Source of the DNA: Paenibacillus phytohabitans
Lineage (GTDB): Bacteria > Bacillota > Bacilli > Paenibacillales > Paenibacillaceae
Direction of reading: 5' to 3'
Assembly (NCBI RefSeq): GCF_013141775.1
Contig: NZ_WHOB01000094.1
Location: 62,001 to 126,000, forward strand
DNA length: 64,000 nucleotides
Shown piece by piece: positions 1 to 9,082 of this stretch (its first letter is position 1; every line of letters starts with the position of its first letter). The position numbers and the translations under genes are program-made. The notes beneath the pieces were generated by a model. It searched no databases. It had not been told where the DNA came from and saw nothing but the letters and a program-made list of their open reading frames with translations.

Positions 1-1243
1 CAACACCGACGAGACCGAGCACTGCCGCAGCTACGACGAAGAAATATTTCAGCACACGGATAGAGAAGCTCATCATATTCAGCGGAATCAGGAAATTGGA
101 TATCGCCACAACGGAGACCAGAATAATCATAATGTTGCCGATCAGTCCTGCCGCAGTAGCGGCTTGGCCCAGAATCAGACCGCCAACCGTAGTGGCCGTC
201 GGACCAATAGCCCGGGGCAGCCGCAAGCTCGCTTCGGTCAGAAATTCCATCATAATCATCATAAGAATGACCTCGACAAAAGAAGGATAAGGCACCGTAG
301 CACGGCTTCCCCCGATCAGCAGGGCAATCTGCACACGCACAATCTCCGGATTATAGGAGGTGAAGGCAATGTACAGGGCAGGCAGCCACAGCGTCATGGC
401 CACACCGAGAATGCGCAGCAGCTTTAAGAAACGTCCAACAAAGGGAAGATGGATTTTATCATCCATAGCTGTGAAGAAGTCATTGAATATAGACGGGAGC
501 ACAATCGCATATCCGGTAGTGTCCAGCATTACAGCAACCTTGCCTTCAGCCAAATTGAACACCACCCGGTCCGGGCGCTCAGTAACGATCGTTTTGGGGA
601 AAATGCGCAGCTTGTCGCTGCTGATATATTTCTCCAGCTCACCGGCAGCCTGCAGAACATCCAGCTTAAGAGAGTCCAGCTTCTCTTTTAATTCGGCCAG
701 AACATTGTGGTTCACTCTGCTCTCGTCATAGAGTATAGCCACCTTGGTCTTGGACACGTTGCCGATGATGGTGAACTCCATCTTCAGTGACGAGGACTGA
801 TAACGCCGCCGGATCAGGTTCAGATTAACCGCCAGACTCTCGCCCAGCGCATCTGACGGGCCTTGGCTGATACTCTCGGTTATCGTTTCTTTAACACCGC
901 TAACCTCAGCCTTGAGCGCATCGAAGAAGCAGAGCCGGCCGGCCTGGCCTATACAGGCATAACCGCTAAGCAGAAGGTCCAGCGCACGCGTCCCCTCTGT
1001 AACTTCCTCACTTCCGGGGTAATCCGCAATGTAGCTATAGTAAGCTGCCGGATCGCCCATCTCGTAGAACGGCGCAACCACATTCCGGCTGATGGTCTGT
1101 CCATCCGTAACACTCTTGATATACAGCAGGCTGACCTCTCCAGAGGGAACGGCCATGATCTTGTCCTCCAGGTCACCGAAACCGCTCAGCTGTCCCCTGA
1201 TCCATTCCAGGGTCACTCCCTGCTTATGCAATTGTCCTGACAT
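1..1243 (-). CDS. GerA-family spore germination receptor subunit (partial, C-terminus outside window)
   Basis: Germinant receptor A-type subunit in the inner membrane of spores; with B and C subunits it senses nutrients. About 414 codons are present. The soluble N-terminal half carries the family pattern of ending a long domain with segments such as ISQGPSDALGESLAVNLNLI and ERPDRVVFNLAEGKVAVMLD, followed by hydrophobic helices (for example GVAMTLWLPALYIAFTS and later IMIILVSVVAISNFLIPL). The ATG at 1243 is preceded by a strong GGAGGGAGA ribosome site. The gene runs off the left edge, so downstream gerB/gerC partners cannot be seen. Family call is firm; which germinant it serves is unknown. 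Confidence 0.9.
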   Translation of the reverse strand, partial: MSGQLHKQGVTLEWIRGQLSGFGDLEDKIMAVPSGEVSLLYIKSVTDGQTISRNVVAPFYEMGDPAAYYSYIADYPGSEEVTEGTRALDLLLSGYACIGQAGRLCFFDALKAEVSGVKETITESISQGPSDALGESLAVNLNLIRRRYQSSSLKMEFTIIGNVSKTKVAILYDESRVNHNVLAELKEKLDSLKLDVLQAAGELEKYISSDKLRIFPKTIVTERPDRVVFNLAEGKVAVMLDTTGYAIVLPSIFNDFFTAMDDKIHLPFVGRFLKLLRILGVAMTLWLPALYIAFTSYNPEIVRVQIALLIGGSRATVPYPSFVEVILMMIMMEFLTEASLRLPRAIGPTATTVGGLILGQAATAAGLIGNIMIILVSVVAISNFLIPLNMMSFSIRVLKYFFVVAAAVLGLVGV

Positions 1244-1399
1244 GGATCATTCTCCCTCCAGGCCCGAATCACCGGGGACTTCCCCTTATTTTGGCACTGT
1301 CGCCCTCTTTTCATGCACCTTCTGCCGGGCTACGGCGTTTCTTTTGCCGGAAGTGTGGTAATAAATGAAATGAATACTGACTAATGGAGGGATCAACTC

Positions 1400-2953
1400 A
1401 TGAATTCACAGGATCACCGCTCGCAAGGTCTTCCGCAATTTCCGGAATCCTTATGGAGGGGCAGCACGGAGCTGCCCTCTTTTCCGGAGCTTGCGGAAGA
1501 TCATGTCACAGACGTAGCCATTGTCGGAGCAGGCATTACGGGTATTACGACAGCTTATTTGCTGTCCAAGGCGGGATATAAGGTCACTCTGCTCGAAGCA
1601 GGGGAGATCCTCGGCGGTACCACCGGCTTCACCAGCGCCAAAATCTCCGCCCAGCACGGCATGATCTACAGCGATCTGTTGAAGCACTTTGGGGAAGAAC
1701 AGGCCCGGCTCTATTTCCAGTCAAACAGTGAAGCGCTGGAGTGGATGATAGCTACGGCGGAAGAACTGGGGCTGTCCTGCGGGTTGACGCGGGAACCTGC
1801 GTATCTGTATGCCGATATGGGAGATGAGAAGACGCTCAAGCAGCTGGCCGCTGAATTCGAGGCCTACAGCAAGCTTGGATTGCCCGGAGAATGGCTGGAT
1901 CAGGTTTCGCTGCCACTCAGAGCCGGCGGTGCGATCAAGCTGCCCGGACAAGCCCGTTTTCATCCGCTGGAGTACCTGAAAGGGCTGCTGCAGGTCGTGC
2001 TGGACAAGGGCGGCACGGTATACGAGCATACGATGATTGGTGAAAGGGTCGATACGGACGGGCATCTCACCCTCTATACCGAAGGGGAGAAGTTCAAAAT
2101 TAAATGCCGCCATGCCGTATCCGCTTCCCATTTCCCATTCTATGATGGAGGCTCTCTCTATTTCTCACGGCTGCACGCGGAGCGGTCCTATTGCCTGGCT
2201 ATTGAGCCGGAAGCTGATTATGAGGGCGGCATGTACCTGAGTGCCAGTGAACCTACACGCTCGCTGCGCGCAGTGGAATGGGGCGGGCAGAAGCTGGTTA
2301 TCGTCGGCGGTAATAACCACAAGACCGGACAGGGCATCTGCACCTTCGGCCACTATGAGAATCTGGAGAAGTTTGCGGGAGAACTGCTCGGCATCCGCAG
2401 CATCCCCTTCCGCTGGTCGGCGCAGGATCTCATTACCCTGGACCGGGTTCCCTACATCGGCAAGCGGGCAGAGGATGAAGAAATCTATATTGCCACCGGC
2501 TTCGGCAAATGGGGCATGACCAGCGGAACGCTGGCTGCGCGCCTGATTGCGGACGGAATTGCAGGCAGCAGCAACCCTTATAAGGAGCTGTACGATCCGG
2601 CACGCTTCAAGGCTAATCCGGGCATCAAAAATTTCATTGTACAGAACTTCTCGGTCGCCAAAGAGCTTGTAGCCGGAAAAGTGGAGATTATCCATAAAAA
2701 AACAGACGAGCTTGCGCCGGACGAAGGAGCCGTTGTTTTCCATGACGGCAAACGGGTTGGCGGCTACCGCGACCCTGAAGGCAAGCTGCATCTCGTGGAC
2801 AGAACCTGCACACATATGGGCTGTGAATGCGAATGGAATGACGGGGAACGCTCCTGGGATTGCCCGTGCCACGGCTCCCGCTTCTCTTATGAGGGCGATG
2901 TGCTCGAAGGACCGGCAACAGTGCCGCTTAAGAACCTCACAGCCAAGCAGTAA
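1400..2953 (+). CDS. yhfW: FAD-dependent oxidoreductase with C-terminal Rieske [2Fe-2S] domain (YhfW-like)
   Basis: 517 aa. The N-terminus holds a DAO-type dinucleotide fold (VAIVGAGITGITTAYLLSKAG at about residues 38-58, shortened here), with a later FAD-contact segment near IYIATGFGKWGMTSG. The last ~100 residues form a Rieske domain: CTHMGCECEWN and later CPCHGSRF supply the Cys-X-His and Cys-X2-His cluster ligands. This domain order matches the B. subtilis YhfW type; the substrate is not known. Start chosen because TGGAGGGATCAACTC lies just upstream of ATG. It stands alone, followed 164 bp later by an SDR gene in the same direction. Symbol is by similarity only. Confidence 0.85.
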   Translation: MNSQDHRSQGLPQFPESLWRGSTELPSFPELAEDHVTDVAIVGAGITGITTAYLLSKAGYKVTLLEAGEILGGTTGFTSAKISAQHGMIYSDLLKHFGEEQARLYFQSNSEALEWMIATAEELGLSCGLTREPAYLYADMGDEKTLKQLAAEFEAYSKLGLPGEWLDQVSLPLRAGGAIKLPGQARFHPLEYLKGLLQVVLDKGGTVYEHTMIGERVDTDGHLTLYTEGEKFKIKCRHAVSASHFPFYDGGSLYFSRLHAERSYCLAIEPEADYEGGMYLSASEPTRSLRAVEWGGQKLVIVGGNNHKTGQGICTFGHYENLEKFAGELLGIRSIPFRWSAQDLITLDRVPYIGKRAEDEEIYIATGFGKWGMTSGTLAARLIADGIAGSSNPYKELYDPARFKANPGIKNFIVQNFSVAKELVAGKVEIIHKKTDELAPDEGAVVFHDGKRVGGYRDPEGKLHLVDRTCTHMGCECEWNDGERSWDCPCHGSRFSYEGDVLEGPATVPLKNLTAKQ

Positions 2954-3117
2954 GCCTGCTTCATATACAGCAGTGTACAGAGACATTCCAATTAGAATGG
3001 ACTGTCTTGTCCCTCTCCGCCTGTCCCGGCGTGATTGTCTCTGTCCGCTCAGGTATAATAGCCTTATGTTCATCCAATATATAGAATTTCCTATCTTAAG
3101 GAGCGTGACAACAGGTT

Positions 3118-3837
3118 ATGGATTTAAGAGGAACCAGTATTGTAATTACAGGTGCAGGTAAAGGAATCGGCAAAGCACTCGCGATGGCACTCGCTAAAGA
3201 AGGCGCCAACCTGGGGCTTATCTCCCGAACTTCAGCAGATCTGGAGGCACTGAAATCGGCATTGACTGAGGTATATGACATCAAGGTCAGCATTGCTGTA
3301 GCTGATATCGCGGTGCGTGAGGAAGCAGAGCGGGCGGTTGTCGCCCTGCAGAATGACCTGGGCCCGTTCGATGCGCTTATCAACAATGCCGGGATTGCCC
3401 AGTTTGGCACCTTCCTGGAGATGGACCCTGCTGACTGGGAGCGCCATATGCAGATCAATCTGTTCGGCACCTATTATGTAACCCGCGCGGCACTGCCTGC
3501 TATGATTGAACGTTCCAGCGGCAACATCATCAATATCTCTTCTACGGCAGGAGAACGCGGCTTCGCTACAGGCTCAGCCTATTGTGCTTCCAAATTCGCT
3601 CTGATGGGTATGACGGAAGCGCTGGCGATGGAGGTCCGCAAGCATAATATCCGTGTCGTGGCACTGACCCCCAGCACCGTCAACACAGGTCTGGCCACCG
3701 GTGCCGGCCTGAAGATCGGCGATGAAGACCGGATGATGCAGCCCGAGGATGTGGCCGAGCTGACACTCGCTGCCTTGAAGCTTCCAGACCGAGTCTTCCT
3801 GAAGACTGCTGGCATCTGGACGACCAATCCGCAATAA
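3118..3837 (+). CDS. SDR-family 3-oxoacyl-ACP-reductase-like oxidoreductase (FabG-like)
   Basis: 239 aa classical short-chain dehydrogenase. Visible motifs: NAD(P)-binding TGAGKGIGKA at the N-terminus, NNAG at about residue 90, the catalytic Ser in ISSTAG, and YCASK (Tyr-X3-Lys) at about residue 158. It ends in WTTNPQ. The substrate cannot be told from sequence; FabG-like annotations in Bacilli often sit outside fatty-acid clusters as here. The Shine-Dalgarno is weak (AAGGAG lies about 14 nt before the ATG). A TATAAT-like hexamer at 3054-3059 may be its -10, without a convincing -35. It lies 41 bp before the ABM protein and is probably cotranscribed with it. Confidence 0.85.
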   Translation: MDLRGTSIVITGAGKGIGKALAMALAKEGANLGLISRTSADLEALKSALTEVYDIKVSIAVADIAVREEAERAVVALQNDLGPFDALINNAGIAQFGTFLEMDPADWERHMQINLFGTYYVTRAALPAMIERSSGNIINISSTAGERGFATGSAYCASKFALMGMTEALAMEVRKHNIRVVALTPSTVNTGLATGAGLKIGDEDRMMQPEDVAELTLAALKLPDRVFLKTAGIWTTNPQ

Positions 3838-3878
3838 CAATGGCAGATTACACCCACACCCTATGAGGAGGACTTGGC

Positions 3879-4190
3879 ATGCTGGTAGTAACCAACACGA
3901 TTAAGATCAAAGAAGGATATGGCGAAGCACTGGCCTCGCGTTTCGGGGCAGATAATGGGGTGCAGAGCATGCCCGGATTTATCCGCATGGAGGTCTGGCA
4001 GGGCGCGCCCAAAGAAGGCGTGGAGGAACTGAAGATCTGTACTGTCTGGGAGAGCGAGGAAGCGCTGAGCGGCTGGACGTCCAGCCCCGCCTTCCGCGAT
4101 TCGCACCGCGGGGCCGGCCGGAATGAAGCCATTGTCGGCGCCTCACTCGACAAGTATGAGCTGATACTCAGCCGAACTCCCGGTAACTGA
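3879..4190 (+). CDS. ABM-domain monooxygenase, IsdG/HmoA-like
   Basis: 103 aa, one ferredoxin-like alpha/beta domain. MLVVTNTIKIKEG at the start, MPGFIRMEVWQG in the middle and the W-rich CTVWESEEALSGWTSSPAF segment match the antibiotic-biosynthesis-monooxygenase fold that includes heme-degrading IsdG/HmoA proteins. The Asn in VTNTI is in the place of the IsdG-family catalytic Asn. Heme degradation is an inference; other ABM proteins act on quinones. Start follows ATGAGGAGGACTTGGC, a strong ribosome site. A strong hairpin terminator follows. Confidence 0.75.
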   Translation: MLVVTNTIKIKEGYGEALASRFGADNGVQSMPGFIRMEVWQGAPKEGVEELKICTVWESEEALSGWTSSPAFRDSHRGAGRNEAIVGASLDKYELILSRTPGN

Positions 4191-4215
4191 ATCTAGCCGT
4201 TATACGCATATACAC

Positions 4216-4262
4216 AACAGGGATGCCCCGCAGCCTTTAAGGCTTGACGGGGCATCCCTGTT
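4216..4262. terminator. Bidirectional stem-loop terminator between convergent genes
   Basis: Perfect 15-bp inverted repeat (AACAGGGATGCCCCG paired with its complement at 4248-4262) with a 17-nt loop, sitting between the converging monooxygenase and MMPL genes. The T tract is weak on both sides, so termination strength is inferred from the stem and position. Confidence 0.75.
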
Positions 4263-4287
4263 ATTGCTTCTGTAGTTCACAAGCCGG

Positions 4288-6513
4288 TTATTCGCGGCCC
4301 GCTGCCGGAGACTCGCTCACGTCCTGATGCTTGCCCGGCCAGAAGGCCCGGCGGCCCAGAAGCACGGTGATGGCCGGAACCAGGAACGGCCGGACCACGA
4401 AGGTATCGAGCAGCACGCCAATCGCGGTGATGATGCCGAATTGCACCAGCACCTGAATCGGCAGACTTGCCAATACGGCGAACGTACCTGCCAGAATGAG
4501 TCCGGCAGAGGTGATTACCGATCCGGTTTCGTTCACGCCTTCGGCGATGGCCTGCTTCAGCGGCATCACTTTACGCTTTTTCCAGATATTCGAGATCATG
4601 AAGATGTTATAATCCTCGCCCAGCGCTACCAGGAAGACGAAGGAATAGAGCGGAATTGCGCCTTGAATTGCATCTGCACCGAGCAGATAATGAATAATTA
4701 TCCAGCCCAGACCGAGTGCCGAGAAGAAGGAGAGAATTACTGTAGCCACCAGATAAATGGTCGCCACCACAGATCGGAGATAGATCAGCAGGAGCACTGT
4801 AATCATACCGATAACCACGGGTATAATCAGGTCGGTATCCCGTTCCCCAAGCTCCTTGGTATCATGCTGGGTGGCGGTCTGTCCGCTAATCCATACCTTA
4901 TCCTGCGCGTTCTCAATTCCCGACTCCGCCAGTGCCTGCTCTACCGTAGCCTGAAGCGCCGGAATGTGATTCATTGCCTCGATGGAATACGGATTAGCCT
5001 TGAATTCAATATCATATGCAGTGATGTTCTTATTGACGGCCCCCTGCTGCGGATCAGACACCACGTCCACATAGGACAGGCCGCGCAGGATGACCTTCAG
5101 ATCTTCTCCGCCGCTCAGGCCCTCTGTATCCACCATCAGCTTGGCCGGTGCCAGCTCTCCGGGAGAAAACTGCTTGCCGATCAGGTCGAACCCTTCGCGC
5201 GATTCCATATCTTTCGGGAAGGAGGACAGGATATCATAGGTGAATTTAATCCCGCTGGAGAACGAGGCCAGAATGCCCAATACCACCACGGTTACTCCTA
5301 CGATCGCCCATGGCCGGGAAATGACAAGATGCCCGATTCCTTTTTTGGACGAACGCTTCGGCTCCGGTACCGGCTTCCCCTTGGCCTTGGCCCGCTCAAT
5401 CTCCATTTGCGGAGTGCGCGGAACAAACGGGAAGAACGAGGTTCGCCCGAATATAGCCAATAGTGCCGGAACCAGCGTCAGACTGGCAATCCCCATAATC
5501 AGAATGGAGACACTGAACGGAACCGCAAAGCGGTGGTACGCCCCGTATTTGGCCAGCAGCAGCGCGAAGAGCGCAAGCACAACTGTGAATCCGCTCATGG
5601 CGATCGCTCCGGAGGAATGGGTGATTGCACTCAGCAGTGCACGCCCCTTATTCTCCTCAACCTTCAGCATCTGGCGGAACCGGGAAATCATAAACAGGCA
5701 GTAGTCTGTCCCCGCCCCGAAGAGCAGCACCGTCATAATAGATACGGCCTGCGAATCCACCGTAATCCAGCCTTCCTCTGCCATCTTGCCGAGCAGCGGA
5801 CTGGTCACGCCATAAGCAAAGCCCACGCCAATGAGCGGTATCAATGCCAGAATCGGCGACCGGTAGATCAGGAGCAGGAAGACCAGCACCAGAATTACCG
5901 TTGCAATCAGCAGTGAAACGTCGGCATTCTTGAACAGGCCTGTGGCATCTACCGATATCCCGACAGGGCCGGTAACCCGCAGGCTTAAGTCGCCGCTGGC
6001 TGGCTTTACTGAAGAAGGGTCTGTGCCTGTTTCAGTACTTACCAGCTTCTTCATCTCAGTCAGCGATTCCCCGAGCTGGTCACTGTCTGCCTTCTTGTCA
6101 AACAGCACCGGTGTGACGAGTGTGCTTCTATCCTCCGACAGTGAAGCCTGCAGCGCCTGCGGCGGCAGCTGTCCAAGCGGCGGAACGAAGTTCTGATGCG
6201 CGAGCGGCTGCTGTTCAAGCTTGGAGTATACAGCAGTTATATGTAAGAGATCATCCTCTGATAAGCCGCCTTCACGATGCCATACCAGCAAGGCCGGTAC
6301 GCCGCTTCCGGCAGGGAATTCTGCCTCCGCAAGGGCTGCTGCGCGGACAGATTGCGAATCCTCCGGCAGGTTGGACGCGTTATTGACAACCTGCGAGTTC
6401 ACTGAAGGCCAGATCATAGTCAAAGCCCCTACAACTGCAATCCACACCAGAAGGGTAATCCATTTTGTTTTGCCTCCCGCTACCCATTTACCGTAGCCTG
6501 ACATTCCTTTCAT
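4288..6513 (-). CDS. MMPL/RND-superfamily membrane transporter (YdfJ-like)
   Basis: About 741 aa. Two copies of the MMPL architecture: a first TM helix (WITLLVWIAVVGALTMIW), a large extracytoplasmic domain, then a bundle of helices with GAGTDYCLFMISRFRQ in copy one and ALGEDYNIFMISNIWK in copy two. These paired D-Y signature segments carry the proton-relay region in RND/MMPL proteins. Probable role: export of lipids or hydrophobic compounds. Two ATGs compete (6525 and 6513); 6513 is preferred because GGGAG sits at the right distance before it. The region upstream holds a palindromic repeat array, so its promoter is unclear. No adjacent regulator. Confidence 0.85.
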   Translation of the reverse strand: MKGMSGYGKWVAGGKTKWITLLVWIAVVGALTMIWPSVNSQVVNNASNLPEDSQSVRAAALAEAEFPAGSGVPALLVWHREGGLSEDDLLHITAVYSKLEQQPLAHQNFVPPLGQLPPQALQASLSEDRSTLVTPVLFDKKADSDQLGESLTEMKKLVSTETGTDPSSVKPASGDLSLRVTGPVGISVDATGLFKNADVSLLIATVILVLVFLLLIYRSPILALIPLIGVGFAYGVTSPLLGKMAEEGWITVDSQAVSIMTVLLFGAGTDYCLFMISRFRQMLKVEENKGRALLSAITHSSGAIAMSGFTVVLALFALLLAKYGAYHRFAVPFSVSILIMGIASLTLVPALLAIFGRTSFFPFVPRTPQMEIERAKAKGKPVPEPKRSSKKGIGHLVISRPWAIVGVTVVVLGILASFSSGIKFTYDILSSFPKDMESREGFDLIGKQFSPGELAPAKLMVDTEGLSGGEDLKVILRGLSYVDVVSDPQQGAVNKNITAYDIEFKANPYSIEAMNHIPALQATVEQALAESGIENAQDKVWISGQTATQHDTKELGERDTDLIIPVVIGMITVLLLIYLRSVVATIYLVATVILSFFSALGLGWIIIHYLLGADAIQGAIPLYSFVFLVALGEDYNIFMISNIWKKRKVMPLKQAIAEGVNETGSVITSAGLILAGTFAVLASLPIQVLVQFGIITAIGVLLDTFVVRPFLVPAITVLLGRRAFWPGKHQDVSESPAAGRE

Positions 6514-6730
6514 CCTCTCTCCCATCCGCAGGCCTAAAATGAGCCGCGGGTCATTTTTACTATCCTTATCATATATACCCTAAAAATTTTAAGCAAACCT
6601 TTTTTCTAAAATAATAGATAGTTAGAGTTACAGTGGCCGACATTGCCTCAAGAACCCCCTGATTCATAGGGTCTATGACGGGTGAACTCCGTTGTCTCTA
6701 TTTCTATTATTATCTGGAAACTAGTATATG

Positions 6731-6990
6731 ATACCCAAAGGAAAATAGATGGCTCTACTTAAGCCGCGCGGCATGATTCTGCCCGAAATATTGTACGAAT
6801 TACAACTTCGCCCCCTGGATAATTGGATATACGGGGGGATTGTTGTATGAAATACAACAATTTCCACGCTAAGCCGCTTGAAAGACGGGAAATGTTGCCT
6901 TTTGTACAACAATTTTGATTTTAGGCCGATTTACCGAGGGGATTGTTGTATTTTATGCAGGATTTTTAAGCGAATAGTCCATTTACCGCC
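6731..6990. repeat. Tandem array of ~51-bp degenerate palindromic repeats in a 650-bp gene-free stretch
   Basis: Between the MMPL gene and the terminator at 7022 there is no credible gene. Instead, units start near 6734, 6785, 6836, 6887 and 6939 (spacing 51-52). The best core is ATTGTTGTA-TGAAA-TACAACAAT at 6839-6861, a perfect 9-bp inverted repeat. Neighbouring units keep pieces such as TTGTACAACAATTTT and GGGGATTGTTGTATTTTAT, and a trailing AAGCCG or AGGCCG. Positions 6541-6730 hold only AT-rich DNA in which I see nothing. The function is unknown; a related array lies at 35047-35240. Confidence 0.7.
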
Positions 6991-7021
6991 ACCTAATTCG
7001 CCTTCGCTGACCGTATACAGC

Positions 7022-7066
7022 AAAAACCCCGGCGTTCACGCAGACTGCCTGCAGTGAACGCCGGGG
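7022..7066 (-). terminator. Rho-independent terminator of the marR-ABC-ABC operon
   Basis: A 13-bp perfect stem (CCCCGGCGTTCAC at 7027-7039 with its complement at 7054-7066) is followed, reading the minus strand, by TTTTTG. It lies about 110 nt after the end of the second ABC gene. Confidence 0.85.
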
Positions 7067-7177
7067 CTATGAGCTAAGCTGAGGGATTCAGCCGATTGTT
7101 AAAATACATCTTCACAGTACATTGCAGAGGAGATGTTTGGAGTAAATCTCTACAGTTTACCCGCACTCATATACCGT

Positions 7178-9082
7178 TTAGCCCACGTCCGGCAGATCAT
7201 CCCCGGAGAACTGGCTGTTGTAGAGGTCGGCGTAGAAGCCGCCTGCTTCGAGCAGCTCCAGATGGGTGCCCTTCTCAATCACGCTGCCCTGATTCATAAC
7301 CAGAATCAGATCCGCATCACGGATGGTGGACAGGCGGTGAGCGATGACGAAGCTGGTTCTGCCGTTCATCAGCGTATTCATAGCCTTCTGGATCTGCACC
7401 TCCGTGCGGGTATCGACGCTGCTGGTGGCTTCATCCAGAATCAGGATTGAAGGATCGGCCAGAATTGCCCGGGCAATAGTAAGCAGCTGCTTTTGTCCTT
7501 GGGAGATGTTCGAGGCTTCCTCGTTCAGGATCGTGTTATAGCCCAGCGGCAGCGTGCGGATGAAGTGGTCGGCATGTGCAGCCTTCGCTGCCCGGACCAC
7601 ATCAGCCTCCGTAGCACCTTCCCGGCCGTAAGCGATATTGTCACGGATGGTGCCGTTGAACAGCCAGGTATCCTGGAGCACCATACCGAATTTGCTGCGC
7701 AGCTCGCTGCGCTTCATATTGGTGATGTTGACACCATCGATCACAATTTCCCCGCCGCTGATCTCATAGAAGCGCATCAGCAGGTTGATCAGGGTCGTTT
7801 TACCGGCTCCGGTCGGACCTACGATTGCAATAGTCTGTCCCGGGCTGACCTCGATATTCATGTCTTCAATGAGGATAGCATCCTCTTTGTAGCCGAACTT
7901 CACGTGGCGGAATTCCACGGAGCCCTCTTCTGCATCCGCTGGACGTTTCGCAAGTGAAGTCCCCACTTCTGGAACTTCCTCTTCTTCATCCAGCAGTTCA
8001 AATACACGTTCCGCCGAAGCGATGGTGGATTGGATGATGTTGGCGATATTGGCTGTCTGCGTAATCGGCATAGTGAACTGGCGCGAATACTGGATGAAGG
8101 CCTGGATGTCCCCGACATCAATCGCTTTTTTGGTTACGAAGATCCCGCCGACCACACAGACCAGCACATAACCAAGGTTCCCGATAAACATCATCAGCGG
8201 CATAATAATCCCGGAGATGAACTGGGATCTCCAGCCGGAATTGTACAGGTCATCATTAATTTTGTTGAAGTCCTTCAAAGAGTTCTTCTCGCGTCCGAAC
8301 GCTTTGATAATACGGTGTCCGGTATACATTTCCTCAACATGGCCGTTCAGCTGTCCCAGCGACTTCTGCTGGCCGATGAAATAGGTCTGTGAGCGTTTGG
8401 TGATCAGCATAATGACCACGAAGCTCAGCGGCAGCGTTACTATGGTAATCAACGTCAGCCACGGGCTGATGGTCAGCATCATTACGATGACACCAATAAT
8501 CGTCACAACGGACGTAATAAGCTGGGTCAAGCTCTGCTGCAGGGTAGTACTGATATTGTCCACATCATTGGTCGCCCGGCTTAATATTTCCCCGTGTGTC
8601 CGGGAATCGAAATACTTCAGCGGCAGCCGTTCAAGCTTGCTGTTGATCTGCTCACGCATATCATATACGACCTTCTGCGCCACACCGGCCATTACATACT
8701 GCTGTATATAACTGAACAGTGAGCTTAACAGATACAGTCCGGCCAGGAGAATCAGAATATCATTAATATAGCCAAAATCAATCTCCGCTCCAGCTACACC
8801 CATCAGCTTGCCATAGGCGCCTTCAAACAATTTGGTGGTAGCTCTACCCATTACTTTAGGGCTGAAAATGCTGAATATGGTACTGGCAATCGCCATTACA
8901 AACACAATAATCAGCTGAACCTGGCGCGGGCGCAAATACCGGGTCAGGCGCCGCAGCGTTCCCTTGAAATCCTTGGCTTTCTCGGCCGGCATTCTCATGC
9001 CCGGACCGCCGGGACCTCCGCCCGGTCCGAAGCCGCCACCTGAACGCCGGGGCGGTTTCATGTCTCTATTCTGCTCACTCAT
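7178..9082 (-). CDS. ABC exporter half-transporter with fused TMD and NBD (YfiC-like, catalytic-site partner)
   Basis: 634 aa. A Gly/Pro-rich cytosolic leader (residues ~10-33), six TM helices, then an NBD with Walker A GPTGAGKTT, a signature ISQGQ in place of LSGGQ, and Walker B ILILDEATSSVD with the catalytic Glu intact. The upstream gene encodes a second half-transporter, and the two overlap by 4 bp (ATGA), so they probably form a heterodimeric multidrug-type exporter. Start fits GAGGAGGAAATAGC before ATG. Likely regulated by the MarR protein at the head of the operon. Substrate unknown. Confidence 0.88.
   Translation of the reverse strand: MSEQNRDMKPPRRSGGGFGPGGGPGGPGMRMPAEKAKDFKGTLRRLTRYLRPRQVQLIIVFVMAIASTIFSIFSPKVMGRATTKLFEGAYGKLMGVAGAEIDFGYINDILILLAGLYLLSSLFSYIQQYVMAGVAQKVVYDMREQINSKLERLPLKYFDSRTHGEILSRATNDVDNISTTLQQSLTQLITSVVTIIGVIVMMLTISPWLTLITIVTLPLSFVVIMLITKRSQTYFIGQQKSLGQLNGHVEEMYTGHRIIKAFGREKNSLKDFNKINDDLYNSGWRSQFISGIIMPLMMFIGNLGYVLVCVVGGIFVTKKAIDVGDIQAFIQYSRQFTMPITQTANIANIIQSTIASAERVFELLDEEEEVPEVGTSLAKRPADAEEGSVEFRHVKFGYKEDAILIEDMNIEVSPGQTIAIVGPTGAGKTTLINLLMRFYEISGGEIVIDGVNITNMKRSELRSKFGMVLQDTWLFNGTIRDNIAYGREGATEADVVRAAKAAHADHFIRTLPLGYNTILNEEASNISQGQKQLLTIARAILADPSILILDEATSSVDTRTEVQIQKAMNTLMNGRTSFVIAHRLSTIRDADLILVMNQGSVIEKGTHLELLEAGGFYADLYNSQFSGDDLPDVG

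Noticed and set aside
2165..3073. 302-codon minus-strand open frame under the FAD/Rieske gene
   Set aside because: Lies antisense to a gene with clear FAD and Rieske motifs; its own translation has no domain pattern and no ribosome site.
4327..5463. 378-codon plus-strand open frame under the MMPL gene
   Set aside because: Translation is His/Gln-rich antisense noise; the minus strand has a complete MMPL protein.
6721..6912. Short minus-strand open frame upstream of the MMPL gene
   Set aside because: It runs through the palindromic repeat array, and its sequence is made from the repeat units.
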